A stretch of DNA of 64,000 bases from DASUAS01 sp963841415 (GTDB lineage Bacteria; Actinomycetota; Acidimicrobiia; IMCC26256; DASPTH01). The position numbers and the translations under genes are program-made. The notes under the pieces are model-generated. The model was not told where the DNA came from and did no database searches. It worked only from the letters and a program-made list of their open reading frames with translations. This document shows, piece by piece, positions 17,561-26,394 of the stretch (positions are counted from its first letter, which is position 1; each line of letters opens with the position of its first letter). The stretch spans positions 930,001 through 994,000 of the forward strand of contig CAWJCN010000003.1 in NCBI GenBank assembly GCA_963841415.1, given 5' to 3'.

Positions 17561-17638
17561 GATGGCTCGCTCGCTGCGGGCCGGGATACCCGACCCGCAA
17601 CCGCTCGGCTCGCGTGGCCACGCCTCCGCTGCATCTCC
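17529..17638 (-). repeat. Full-length copy of the dispersed 110-bp repeat (copy B), in the cofD leader
   Basis: Read on the minus strand, this run aligns with 35921-36032 at roughly 85 percent identity by eye, with one or two single-base gaps. Shared ends are GGAGATGCAGYGGAGGCGTG and CGGAATCGACC. The centre holds a hairpin (GCGGGTCGG / CCGGCCCGC around GTATC) followed by CAGCGAGCGAGCC. It ends a few bases before the GTG at 17521, the alternative cofD start. Confidence 0.7.
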
Positions 17639-17705
17639 ACCCGGTGAGCGTACCGGGAGCGGCCTCGCGGGCCGCCCGTGCCTCGGCTCGCCGGGAGGGC
17701 GACGG

Positions 17706-17711
17706 TACGCT
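17706..17711 (+). promoter_or_regulatory. -10 element of leaderless glycosyltransferase gene
   Basis: TACGCT lies 10 bases before the ATG at 17722, with no ribosome site between. Confidence 0.5.
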
Positions 17712-17721
17712 GACGCCTCTG

Positions 17722-20700
17722 ATGAGCACGCTGGAACCGCCCGACGCCCCCGTCGTGGCGCCCGGTGGTGACGAGCCGTCCAGCCCTGGTGACGACGCCC
17801 CCGCCGACGAGCCGGAGGTCGTGCAACCCGTGCGTGGCGCCGCGCCCGCGGTGTCCGCGGCGTCCGACGTGTCCGTGACGCCCGACGCGTCGGCGGAACC
17901 CGACGCCGAGGGTGTCGAGGAGCAGCTGACCCAGTATCCGCCGGTCGTCGCCGTCGTCGTGACCCGCAACCCCGGACCGTGGCTGGAGGACACCCTCGCC
18001 GGCCTGGGCGGGCAGGACTACGACGACCTCACGATCCTCGTCGTCGACTGCGGATCGCGTGACGACCCGACGCCCCGGGTCGCCGAGGTCCTGCCCCGGG
18101 CGTTCGTGCGCCGCCTCGACGACGGCGCCGGGTTCGCGACCGCGGCCAACGAGGCGCTGCATGCGGTCGAGGGCGCGACCTTCCTCCTCCTCTGCCACGA
18201 CGACGTCGCGCTCGACCCGTCGGCGGTGCGGCTGCTGGTGGAAGAGGGCTACCGGTCCAACGCCGGCATCGCGGGTCCGAAGCTCGTGCGCGCCGACAAC
18301 CCCGAGGTGCTGCTCGAAGTCGGCCGCTCCGTCGACCGCTTCGGCGCGCCCTTCACCGGCATCGAGCCGGGCGAGCTCGACCAGGAACAGCACGACGGCG
18401 TGCGCGACGTGTTCTATGTGAGCACCGCGGTGTTGCTCGTACGCACCGACCTGTTCGAGGAGCTCGAGGGCTTCGACCCCGCGACCTTCCCCGGGGCGGA
18501 AGACCTCGACTTGTGTTGGCGCGCCCGTCTGGCCGGCGCCCGCGTGCTGGTCGTGCCCGACGCGCGCGCCACCCACCGCGAAGCGGCGACCGATCGACTG
18601 CGCGACGACCGGCCCGACGAGCTCGCGTTGGCGCGCTCGCGGGTCCGGGTGCTCTTCACGTCGTACTCGTTCCACAAGCTGCTCTGGCTGGTGCCGATCG
18701 GGTTCGTGGTCGGGTTCGTCGAGGCGCTCGGGGAGCTGCTGGTCGGCCATCCGCGACGGGCACGCGCCGCGATCGGAAGCTGGTTCTCCAACCTGATCCA
18801 CGTGCGCAGCCTGCGGGCGTCGCGACGACGTGCGCAGGCGCTCCGGACGGTGCACGACTCCGAGTTGAGCGAGCTCCAGGTGTCGAGCACGGCCCGCCTC
18901 GGCGCGTTCCTCGCGCACCACCTCCACACGGACACCCGCCTTCGCAACCTCGGCGACGCATCGCGCAGCGCGGTCGACTCCGTGTCCGACGGCATCCGCA
19001 CGCCCGCGGCGATCGCCTTCCTCGGTTTCCTCGCGCTCGTGGTGATCGGCTCGCGCAACCTCATCACGTCGGGCGTGCCCGCCATCGGTACGTTCGCGCA
19101 CTGGCCGGGTGTCGGCGACATCTTCGACACGTTCGGGTCGGCGTGGCGCTACACGGGGCTCGGTTCGCCCTCACCGGGCCCGGCTGCGCTCGCCCTCATC
19201 GGTGCGATGGGTACGGTGCTGCTCGGTTCCACCGCCCTCGCGCAGACGCTCGTGGTCGTGGTGGCATTGCCGCTCGGCGCGTTCGGCGCGTATCGCCTCG
19301 GCCGCCGCGCGATCGGTTTTCGCGGTCCGGCGCTCGCCGGCGGTCTCGCGTACGGCATCAATCCGGTGGCGCGCAACGCGATCGCGCAAGGACGCCTCGG
19401 GCCTCTCGTGCTGTTCGCGCTGCTGCCGTTCGTCCTGTTGCGGGTCGTACGGCTCGGCGACCGCAGTGACGCGCGACGAGGCCGCGTGTTGCGGCTCGCG
19501 GTGCTCGCCGCGCTGCTCGGCGCGTTCTACCCCGCTGGTCTCGGCCTCGTCGTGCTCGCGGTGGTCGCGTTCGTCGTCGCGGTCCCGATCGCCGGCGGCG
19601 GTCGCGCGATGGTGCGCGCGCTGGGCATCACGATCGTGGTCACGCTGGGCGCGCTGGTCCTGCTGTTGCCGTGGCCACTCGCGTACGCCCACGAGGGAGT
19701 CGACAAGGCGGCGCTCGGGTTCGCCTTCCGTCCTGACCTCGATCTGTCGCGGGTGTTGCGCTTCGACACCGGACCGGCGGCGGCGGGGTGGGTCATGTGG
19801 GGCCTCGTGGTCGCGGCCGCGGTGCCGCTGTTCGTGGCCACCGGTGACCGCCTCACCTGGACGGCCCGGGGCTGGGCCCTCGCGCTCGTCGGCTGGGCCG
19901 CGGTCTGGGTGCCGGCGCGGTGGTTCCCCGACACGTCGGTGCTGGCACCGGAAGCCGGTCTCACCCTCGCCGCGCTCGGGCTGGCGCTGTGCGTCGGCAT
20001 CGCGGTGTCGGTCTTCGTCGACGGCATCCACACCTTCCGGTTCGGATGGCGCCAACCCGCCGCGATCATCGGCGCGGTCGCGGTGGTGCTGCCCGCGCTG
20101 GCGTTCACGTCCGACGTGTTCGACGGTCGGTGGGACGCGCCGGGGGCCGGATGGGCGAACAACCTTGCGTTCACCGACGGCTTCACCAGCAAGGGCGAGT
20201 TCCGCATGCTCTGGACCGGCGATCCCGCGGAGCTCCCGCTCGATCCGGTCGTGCTGCGCGACGGCACCGGCTACGTGCTCACCCGCAACGGTCCGGGAGA
20301 CGTGACCGAGCAGTGGCGCGCGCCCGAACACGACGCCGACCATGTCGTCGACCGCGCGCTGGCGCTCGTCGCCGCCGGGCGCACCAACCGCCTCGGCCGG
20401 ATGCTCGCGCCCATGGGCGTGCGCTTCGTCGTCGTCCCGAGCACGCAGGGGCGCGGGGGCGGCGCGGCGGCATCGGTGCCGGTGGCGCTGCGGCGGGAGA
20501 TGGGCGAACAGCTCGACCTCGCCCGGCTGCGCACGAGCCCGGGGCTCGTGCTCTACGAGAACCTGGCCTACGCGCCGATCCGAGCGTCGGTGCCGCCGCC
20601 CCCGCTGCCGGTCGACTCGCCGAGTCCGAACCGTGCCGCGCAGTCGACCGACCTGACCGGCGCCACTGCGCTCAGGACCGAAGCCGACGTCGGCAGCGTG

Positions 20701-21027
20701 CTGTGGGGCGAGGCCTACGACAGCGAATGGCACGCGAGCACCGACGGCGCGGCGCTGCGACACGAACGGGCATTCGGATGGGCCAACGGCTACGTCGTCG
20801 ATCGCCGCTCGTCGGTGACGCTGGCGTACGAGGCGCAGTGGGTGCGTTGGGCCACGCTCGCGGGCGCGCTCGTCATCTGGGTGCTGGTGGTGTGGCGGTG
20901 GCGGCGCACGCGGGTGCGTCGTGCCACGGAGGTCCGGAGCGAGTCGCGCACACGCCGCGAGCGGCGGGCGCGACCGGATCCACTCGCGGAGCTCGACGAC
21001 GAGTCGTTCTGGTGGGAGCGGGTGTGA
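17722..21027 (+). CDS. Large GT2 glycosyltransferase fused to a multi-spanning membrane domain
   Basis: The protein has 1,101 residues in three parts. An acidic, Pro/Ala-rich tail (about 1-70) precedes a GT2 domain (about 75-330) with PVVAVVVTRNPGPWLEDTL, VVDCGSRDDPT, LLLCHDDVALDPSAVRLL and FPGAEDLDLCWRARLAGARV. A membrane region with roughly a dozen predicted helices follows (about 350-830 and a last helix near 1045-1063). A large extracytoplasmic segment and a basic tail ending FWWERV complete it. It resembles the actinobacterial membrane glycosyltransferases found upstream of DUF5719 proteins near the fbiAB/whiB2 region. It probably builds or transfers a lipid-linked sugar. The next gene overlaps its stop as GTGA. 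Confidence 0.75.
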   Translation: MSTLEPPDAPVVAPGGDEPSSPGDDAPADEPEVVQPVRGAAPAVSAASDVSVTPDASAEPDAEGVEEQLTQYPPVVAVVVTRNPGPWLEDTLAGLGGQDYDDLTILVVDCGSRDDPTPRVAEVLPRAFVRRLDDGAGFATAANEALHAVEGATFLLLCHDDVALDPSAVRLLVEEGYRSNAGIAGPKLVRADNPEVLLEVGRSVDRFGAPFTGIEPGELDQEQHDGVRDVFYVSTAVLLVRTDLFEELEGFDPATFPGAEDLDLCWRARLAGARVLVVPDARATHREAATDRLRDDRPDELALARSRVRVLFTSYSFHKLLWLVPIGFVVGFVEALGELLVGHPRRARAAIGSWFSNLIHVRSLRASRRRAQALRTVHDSELSELQVSSTARLGAFLAHHLHTDTRLRNLGDASRSAVDSVSDGIRTPAAIAFLGFLALVVIGSRNLITSGVPAIGTFAHWPGVGDIFDTFGSAWRYTGLGSPSPGPAALALIGAMGTVLLGSTALAQTLVVVVALPLGAFGAYRLGRRAIGFRGPALAGGLAYGINPVARNAIAQGRLGPLVLFALLPFVLLRVVRLGDRSDARRGRVLRLAVLAALLGAFYPAGLGLVVLAVVAFVVAVPIAGGGRAMVRALGITIVVTLGALVLLLPWPLAYAHEGVDKAALGFAFRPDLDLSRVLRFDTGPAAAGWVMWGLVVAAAVPLFVATGDRLTWTARGWALALVGWAAVWVPARWFPDTSVLAPEAGLTLAALGLALCVGIAVSVFVDGIHTFRFGWRQPAAIIGAVAVVLPALAFTSDVFDGRWDAPGAGWANNLAFTDGFTSKGEFRMLWTGDPAELPLDPVVLRDGTGYVLTRNGPGDVTEQWRAPEHDADHVVDRALALVAAGRTNRLGRMLAPMGVRFVVVPSTQGRGGGAAASVPVALRREMGEQLDLARLRTSPGLVLYENLAYAPIRASVPPPPLPVDSPSPNRAAQSTDLTGATALRTEADVGSVLWGEAYDSEWHASTDGAALRHERAFGWANGYVVDRRSSVTLAYEAQWVRWATLAGALVIWVLVVWRWRRTRVRRATEVRSESRTRRERRARPDPLAELDDESFWWERV

Positions 21028-22532
21028 GCGCCGACGAGCCCACCCCCCGCACGAGCGAACCCGGGCGCAGTCGGCGTCGGGTGCGACGCGGCCCGATCCT
21101 CTTCGTCGTGATCGTCGCGCTCGCGGCCGCGGTGGTGGCGCAACAGAACGAGCCGTCCGAACCCGCGCCATCGGCGGCTGCCACGGTGGCCGCGGTGCGG
21201 GCCGGAGTCGGCGTGCCGCCCGCGGATTCGGTGTCGACCGCGTGGTACTGCGCCGCGGGGACCTCCACCCCTGACGGCGCGGTCGACGAGACCGTGATCG
21301 TCGCCAGCGTCTCGCACTCGTCGATCGCGGCGACCGTCACCGTGATGCCCGGCGGCGACCTGGCGCCCGCGTCCCGCACGCTGCGGCTCGCGCCCGGTGA
21401 GCAGGTCGACGTCGTGGTGTCCGACATCCTCGCCACCGCGGAACCGGGGGTCGTCGTCGAGACGGCCGGGGGCGCGGCGATCGTCTCCCACGTGCTGCGG
21501 CACGGGTCCGACGTCGGCGTCGACACGTGCACGCGCACCGCGGCCACCGACTGGTTCTTCGCGTCGGGGACCACAGTCGACGGGAGCCAGCACGATCTGG
21601 AGCTGTTCAACCCGTTCGGCGACGACGCCATCGTCGACATCAGCTTCGTCACCGACACCGGCATGCAGGAGCCGTCGGGGCTGCAGGCGATCGTCGTGCC
21701 CCGCCGGTCGCGCATCACCATCCCGGTGCAGGACTCGGTGCTGCGGCAGACGCGCGTCGCCGCGCACGTGCACGCGCGCTCGGGCCGGATCGTGGCCGAG
21801 CAGACCCAGGTGTTCGACAACGTGACCGTCGACGGCGAGCAGCGCGACGGCATCGCGCTCTCGGCCGGCGCGACCTCACCCGACACGATCTGGCGGGTCG
21901 CGGCCGGCTCGACCCGCAACGGCGGTCACGCCACGCTCGCGCTCGCCAACTTCTCCGACCAGGACGCGATCGTCGACGTGAAGGTCGTGATGGTGAACGG
22001 GCAGAAGCTGCCCGCGCAGACGGTCCGGGTGCAGTCCGAGGGCGTCGGAACGGTGGATGTCACCATGCGGGTGCCGCTCGACAACGACTTCGCCGTCGTC
22101 GCCACGGCGCGCACGGTCGACGGGCGGCGGGTCCCGGTGGTGGCCGAGCTCCTCGCGTCGTGGGCGCCGGCGTCGTCCACCACCGGGCTCGCCGGCACGC
22201 TCGGATCGACGCTGACCGCGACGCGCTGGGTCGTGCCCGAACCCGACCTCGACGCCAGTCAGTTCGTCACCGTGTTCAACCCGGGGACCGAACCGGTGAC
22301 CGCGGCCCTGCTGCCGGCGGCGCTGGTCGACCGGGCCACCGGTGCCACCAGCGAACCCGAGGTCGCAATTCCGCCCGGCGAGGCCAAGACGATCCGGCTG
22401 GCGCTCCTGGGGGAGCGTCCGGTGCCGGCGGTGGTCACCGCCGACCACCCGGTCGTGGTCGGGCTCACCGTGTTGGGCGACGCGGGCGCGGCGATCGCGG
22501 CGGGCGTTCCCGACCTGAACGCCCGAGGGTGA
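21024..22532 (+). CDS. DUF5719-like membrane-anchored extracytoplasmic protein
   Basis: The 502 residues have one N-terminal membrane helix (about 23-40, GPILFVVIVALAAAVVA). Repeated beta-sandwich-like segments follow, with WYCAAGTSTPDG, DWFFASGTTVDGSQHDLELF, IWRVAAGSTRNGGHATLAL and RWVVPEPDLDASQFVTVFNP. Recurring -L-x-L-x-N-P/F- strands suggest three or four related domains. The layout and position after a GT2 membrane protein match actinobacterial DUF5719 proteins, whose function is unknown to me. It is translationally coupled to the glycosyltransferase (GTGA overlap at 21024-21027), so the two probably work together at the outer membrane face. Confidence 0.65.
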   Translation: MSADEPTPRTSEPGRSRRRVRRGPILFVVIVALAAAVVAQQNEPSEPAPSAAATVAAVRAGVGVPPADSVSTAWYCAAGTSTPDGAVDETVIVASVSHSSIAATVTVMPGGDLAPASRTLRLAPGEQVDVVVSDILATAEPGVVVETAGGAAIVSHVLRHGSDVGVDTCTRTAATDWFFASGTTVDGSQHDLELFNPFGDDAIVDISFVTDTGMQEPSGLQAIVVPRRSRITIPVQDSVLRQTRVAAHVHARSGRIVAEQTQVFDNVTVDGEQRDGIALSAGATSPDTIWRVAAGSTRNGGHATLALANFSDQDAIVDVKVVMVNGQKLPAQTVRVQSEGVGTVDVTMRVPLDNDFAVVATARTVDGRRVPVVAELLASWAPASSTTGLAGTLGSTLTATRWVVPEPDLDASQFVTVFNPGTEPVTAALLPAALVDRATGATSEPEVAIPPGEAKTIRLALLGERPVPAVVTADHPVVVGLTVLGDAGAAIAAGVPDLNARG

Positions 22533-22536
22533 CGCG

Positions 22537-22986
22537 GTGGTCGTCCGCATCGTCATCGCGCTGCTGATCCTCCTCACGGTCGGCTCGGTCGCGCTCGTGA
22601 TGGGCCGGCGCCGACCCGAGGCGCCCCCGCGCGACGTCTACCCGGTGCCGCGACAACTCGACCGTGACGACTTCCCGCGCGCCGACGCGCCGTGGTTGGT
22701 CGCGCTGTTCTCGTCTGCCGCGTGCGACTCGTGCCACGGGCTGGGCGACAAGCTCACGCCGCTCGAGTCGACCGACGTCGCCGTGTGTGAGATGGCCGCC
22801 GAGTCACAGGCCGCGCTGCATCGCCGGTACGAGCTCGCCGCCATCCCGACGACGGTCATCGCCGACGACGAGGGTGTCGTCCGCCGCGCCTTCGTCGGCG
22901 CGTTCACCGCCACCGACCTCTGGGCCGCGGTCGCCGAGCTGCGTGCGCCCGGCACCTCCCCGGAACCCAGCCTCGGAGAGCTCTGA
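22537..22986 (+). CDS. Membrane-anchored thioredoxin-fold protein
   Basis: The 149 residues have an N-terminal helix (about 4-22), then a thioredoxin-like domain: APWLVALFSSAACDSCHGLG with a CDSC active site (C63, C66) and LAAIPTTVIADDEGVVRRAF with the cis-proline region. The family reduces or oxidises disulfides outside the membrane, often in cytochrome or wall maturation. The GTG start comes 4 bases after the DUF5719-like stop, so it is the last gene of the 17722-22986 operon. The exact partner is unknown. Confidence 0.75.
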   Translation: MVVRIVIALLILLTVGSVALVMGRRRPEAPPRDVYPVPRQLDRDDFPRADAPWLVALFSSAACDSCHGLGDKLTPLESTDVAVCEMAAESQAALHRRYELAAIPTTVIADDEGVVRRAFVGAFTATDLWAAVAELRAPGTSPEPSLGEL

Positions 22987-23030
22987 GAGGCCGCGGCGGA
23001 GGCATCCTCCGCCGCAACGAGCGAGCGAAT
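22985..23030 (+). repeat. Short copy of the dispersed hairpin-plus-tail repeat (copy C)
   Basis: GCGGCGGAGG (22993-23002) and CCTCCGCCGC (23006-23015) form a perfect 10-bp stem with a CAT loop, followed by AACGAGCGAGCG. It lies between two convergent genes and may also act as a terminator for both. Confidence 0.5.
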
Positions 23031-23039
23031 TGTGAGGGC

Positions 23040-25157
23040 CTACTCGACGAAGTCGGAGAGGGAGTCGCCGTCGCCGCTGGTCTCGACCATCTCCTCGGTG
23101 CCGTCGGCGCGCAGCACGCGGCGTGGACCACCGCTCTTGTGGCCCATCGCGGAGTCGACGAGTGTCGACACTTCCTCGCCGGCGACCGTCTCGTGCTCGA
23201 GCAGCGCCTCGGCCACCGCGACCAGGCCGGCCCGGTGCTCCGTGAGCGTGGCGCGCGTCCGGTTCTCCTCGTCGCGCAGAATGCGCTCGACTTCTTCGTC
23301 GATGACGCGGGCGGTCTCGTCCGAGTAGTCGCGCGTGTGCACGAGGTCTTCACCGAGGAACACCGCGCCCTCCGAGCCCCACGCCATCGGACCGATGCGA
23401 TCGCTCATGCCCCACTCACGCACCATGCGCCGGGCGATCTCCGTGGCGCGCACGAGGTCGTTCTGGGCACCGGTGGACTTGGTGCCGAACATGATCTCCT
23501 CGGCCACGCGCCCGCCCATGAACACGCCGAGCGAATCGCGCAGGTAGTCCTTGTCGTGCGAGTACCGCTCTTCGACGGGCATCTGTTGGGTCATGCCCAG
23601 CGCCATGCCGGTGGGAAGGATGGTCACCTTGTGCACGGGGTCGGCGTGCTCGAACACGTAGGCCGCCACCGCATGCCCGGCCTCGTGGTAGGCGGTGTGC
23701 TCCTTCTCGAGGTCGTTCATCACGATCGACGGCCGGCGCAGGCCCATCAGCACGCGGTCGCGGGCGTCGTCGAAGTCGTTGGCGTGGATCTCGTTGTCGC
23801 CGCGCCGCACCGCGAACAGCGCGGCCTCGTTCACGAGGTTGGCGAGGTCGGCGCCCGCCATGCCCGGCGTGCCCCGGGCCACGACGTTCACGTCGACGTC
23901 GCCCGCGATCTTCTTGTCCTTGAAGTGCACCTTGAGGATGTCGTTGCGCTCCTCCTGCGTGGGGAGCGGCACCATGATCTGGCGGTCGAAGCGGCCGGGG
24001 CGCAGCAGCGCGGGGTCGAGGACGTCGGGCCGGTTGGTCGCCGCCATCATCACGATGCCCTCGGTGGCCTCGAAGCCGTCCATCTCGGCCAGCATCTGGT
24101 TGAGCGTCTGCTCGCGCTCGTCGTGGCCACCACCGAGCCCGGCGCCGCGCTTGCGGCCGATGGAGTCGATCTCGTCGACGAAGATGATGGCCGGCGCTTG
24201 CTTGCGCGCAGTCTGGAAGAGATCGCGCACGCGCGCCGCGCCGACGCCGACGAACATCTCCATGAAGTCCGAGCCGGTGACCGACACGAACGGCACGCCC
24301 GCCTCACCTGCGACGGCGCGCGCGATGAGCGTCTTGCCGGTGCCGGGCGGGCCGACGAGCAACACACCCTTGGGGATGCGCGCGCCGATCTCCTTGAACT
24401 TGCCCGGGTTCTTCAGGAAGTCGACGACCTCGGCGATCTCCTGCTTCACCGGCCCGTAGCCCGCGACGTCGTTGAACGTCGTCTTCGGCTTCTCGGTGTT
24501 GTAGACCTTCGCCCGGCTGCGCCCGATGTTCATGACCGCGCCCATCTGGCCTTGCGCGCGTCTGCTCATCCACACGAAGAGCCCGATGATCAGCACCAGC
24601 GGCAAGACCCACAGCAGGATGTCGCCGAGGATGTTGCTGCCGTCATCGACGTAGTTGAAGTCGATGTTCTTCTTCTTGATCGTCGCGAGCAGCGGGTCGG
24701 GGAGGTTGTCCTTCGGGCCCGAGCTCGAGAACTCCGTCTTCCCGTTGACCGCGTCGACGAACTTCCCGCTGATCGAGCCGCTCGACTTGTTGAAGTCGAT
24801 GCTCTTCACGTTGCCGCTGTCGACCGCGTTCACGAACTGCGAGTAAGTGAGGTCGGCCTTCGAGGAACTGCCCCCGGCGACGCTGCTGACGATGAACGCG
24901 GCGGCGATCAGCGCGAGGACGATCCACGGCACCCATCGCAGCGACGGCGAGCTGCCCCCACCCGAGGTGGGCGTGGGCCGGCGATCCGGCGGGCGGTCGG
25001 GGGGCGGCCCGTCACCGGGCGGAGTGCCGGGCGGTCGGTTGTCGGGACGCCACGACGGCGGGGGAGTGGGCGGACGACCGTTCGGCGCGCGGTAGGGCTG
25101 CGTCTCGCCGGCATCGGGGTCGACCCCGGGCTCGAGATCGGTCTGGCGGCGGCTCAT
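23040..25157 (-). CDS. ftsH: ATP-dependent zinc metalloprotease FtsH
   Basis: The 705 residues include a Pro/Arg-rich cytosolic extension (about 1-72), membrane helix 1 (76-93), an extracytoplasmic domain and helix 2 (178-196). The AAA module has Walker A GPPGTGKT (269-276), Walker B IIFVDEID (324-331) and the second region of homology ATNRPDVLDPALLRPGRFD. The zinc site is HEAGH (491-495). The membrane-bound hexamer unfolds and degrades misassembled membrane proteins and some regulators. The Pro-rich N-terminal extension is unusual; standard FtsH begins at the first helix. The ATG at 25157 has a GAGGAG ribosome site about 15 bases upstream. The gene faces the thioredoxin-like gene and diverges from the CAAX protease. 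Confidence 0.93.
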   Translation of the reverse strand: MSRRQTDLEPGVDPDAGETQPYRAPNGRPPTPPPSWRPDNRPPGTPPGDGPPPDRPPDRRPTPTSGGGSSPSLRWVPWIVLALIAAAFIVSSVAGGSSSKADLTYSQFVNAVDSGNVKSIDFNKSSGSISGKFVDAVNGKTEFSSSGPKDNLPDPLLATIKKKNIDFNYVDDGSNILGDILLWVLPLVLIIGLFVWMSRRAQGQMGAVMNIGRSRAKVYNTEKPKTTFNDVAGYGPVKQEIAEVVDFLKNPGKFKEIGARIPKGVLLVGPPGTGKTLIARAVAGEAGVPFVSVTGSDFMEMFVGVGAARVRDLFQTARKQAPAIIFVDEIDSIGRKRGAGLGGGHDEREQTLNQMLAEMDGFEATEGIVMMAATNRPDVLDPALLRPGRFDRQIMVPLPTQEERNDILKVHFKDKKIAGDVDVNVVARGTPGMAGADLANLVNEAALFAVRRGDNEIHANDFDDARDRVLMGLRRPSIVMNDLEKEHTAYHEAGHAVAAYVFEHADPVHKVTILPTGMALGMTQQMPVEERYSHDKDYLRDSLGVFMGGRVAEEIMFGTKSTGAQNDLVRATEIARRMVREWGMSDRIGPMAWGSEGAVFLGEDLVHTRDYSDETARVIDEEVERILRDEENRTRATLTEHRAGLVAVAEALLEHETVAGEEVSTLVDSAMGHKSGGPRRVLRADGTEEMVETSGDGDSLSDFVE

Positions 25158-25278
25158 CCTGAGGCCGGCTCCTCGTCGTCGATCGCTCCATGCTACGGCC
25201 CGACGGGGGGTCCGACGGAGCGGGAGATCCCAGGGGTGCAACCGGGCCGAGCGGCCGCGGATTCCGCGCGCTCACCGG

Positions 25279-25284
25279 TAGCGT
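25279..25284 (+). promoter_or_regulatory. -10 element of leaderless CAAX protease gene
   Basis: TAGCGT lies 8 bases before the GTG at 25293. It is opposite the ftsH promoter area, where TAGCAT on the minus strand at about 25190-25195 could be the ftsH -10. Confidence 0.45.
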
Positions 25285-25292
25285 GCCCGGGA

Positions 25293-26093
25293 GTGAGCAG
25301 CGCCCTCCCCCCACCTCCGCCGTCGCCTCCGCCCCCGCCGCCCCCGCCACCTCCGCCGCCGGGATCGTCACCCGCGGCGGTTCCCGGCGCTCGGCGCCGC
25401 GTGCGCTGGGGCATCGGCGACGTCATCGCCGCGTTCGTCGTCGGACTCGGGGTGTCGTTGGTCGCCGGCGTGTTCGTGATCGACCCCGATCACCCGAACC
25501 GGCCCAACACGCTCATCGTCCTCCTGTGCGCCCAGAACTTCGCCATCATCGCCTGGCTGGCCATGGTCGCCCGGCGCAAGGGCACCGGCTCGTTGCGCTC
25601 CGACTTCGGCCTGGAACTGCGCCGGCCCGCGGCCCGTTGGCTCGCCGACATCCCGTGGTTGTTCATCGGCGTCGGCGTCCAGATCCTCGCCGCCGCGCCC
25701 ATCGAACTGCTCCACAACCTCTACGGGCACGACGCCGAGCAGGCGGTCGTCACCACCGCCGACCATGCCTCCGCCTGGCAGATACCGGTGATGGCCCTGG
25801 CGATCGTGCTCTTGGCGCCCGTCACCGAGGAGCTGCTCTTCCGGGGGGCGTTCCTGCGGTCGCTGCTCCGCAAGGTGAGCCCCAACGCGGCGGTGTTCGT
25901 GACGGCGTTGGTCTTCGGGCTCGTCCACGTGCTCGGCGACCCCTCGGTGGGGACCCTCATCGCCCTGCCCGCGATCGTCCTGCTCGGCACGATCTCCGGC
26001 TACCAGGCGGCGCGCACCGGCAACCTCTCCCGCTCGATCCTCCTGCACATCGGCTTCAACGCCCTCAGCGTGATCTTCCTGTTCACCACTTGA
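25293..26093 (+). CDS. CAAX/CPBP-family intramembrane glutamic protease
   Basis: The 266 residues open with an almost pure proline stretch (about 6-23). Six or so membrane helices follow. The active-site triad runs of the CPBP (Abi) family are all present: TEELLFRGAFLRSLLR (EExxxR), FGLVHVLG (FxxxH) and HIGFNALS (HxxxN). Bacterial members cleave or process small membrane or secreted peptides inside the bilayer; natural substrates are mostly unknown. The poly-proline start on the cytosolic side is odd and might bind a partner or slow translation. It is divergent from ftsH, another membrane protease. Confidence 0.85.
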   Translation: MSSALPPPPPSPPPPPPPPPPPPGSSPAAVPGARRRVRWGIGDVIAAFVVGLGVSLVAGVFVIDPDHPNRPNTLIVLLCAQNFAIIAWLAMVARRKGTGSLRSDFGLELRRPAARWLADIPWLFIGVGVQILAAAPIELLHNLYGHDAEQAVVTTADHASAWQIPVMALAIVLLAPVTEELLFRGAFLRSLLRKVSPNAAVFVTALVFGLVHVLGDPSVGTLIALPAIVLLGTISGYQAARTGNLSRSILLHIGFNALSVIFLFTT

Positions 26094-26131
26094 GGAATCC
26101 GTCCGGTTCGCGGGCTTTCCGGCGCAGCCGC

Positions 26132-26159
26132 TCAAGGTTCCGAGCGCGCCTGCCGATGC
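26132..26159 (+). promoter_or_regulatory. Possible sigma-28/WhiG-type promoter before the Zn-ribbon gene
   Basis: TCAAG (26132-26136), 15 bases, then GCCGATGC (26152-26159) resembles the FliA/WhiG pattern (TAAA-N15-GCCGATAA). A start about 7 bases downstream would leave a leader of roughly 24 bases containing GGGAGGT before the ATG at 26189. No flagellar gene is present in the window. Confidence 0.3.
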
Positions 26160-26188
26160 ACGTGCGGGCTGAGGACTGGGAGGTCCCG

Positions 26189-26353
26189 ATGCATTGTGCA
26201 CGTTGTTCCAAGGCGGGGATGATCGAGATCCGGATGCGGGTTGCGGAGCGCGACCTGACGTTCCGGCGTTGCGGGCGGTGCGAGGCGCAGACGTGGGAGA
26301 CCACGGACGGTCCCGTGCCCCTCGTGCACGTCCTGGAGCTCGCGCGCGTCTGA
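26189..26353 (+). CDS. Small zinc-ribbon protein
   Basis: The 54-residue protein has two CxxC knuckles, CARC (C3, C6) and CGRC (C28, C31), about 21 residues apart: a zinc ribbon. Basic and aromatic residues (RMRVAERDLTFRR) lie between them. The ATG follows a good ribosome site (GGGAGGT). It is too small to be an enzyme and is more likely a nucleic-acid or protein-binding adaptor. It stands between the CAAX protease and the large membrane protein, in the region where mycobacteria encode other small proteins between fbiA and the phosphomannomutase. I do not recognise a named family. Confidence 0.6.
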   Translation: MHCARCSKAGMIEIRMRVAERDLTFRRCGRCEAQTWETTDGPVPLVHVLELARV

Positions 26354-26394
26354 CGTCACGGTCAGGCGTGGCGTCCGGCGCGCATGGCGCGCCG

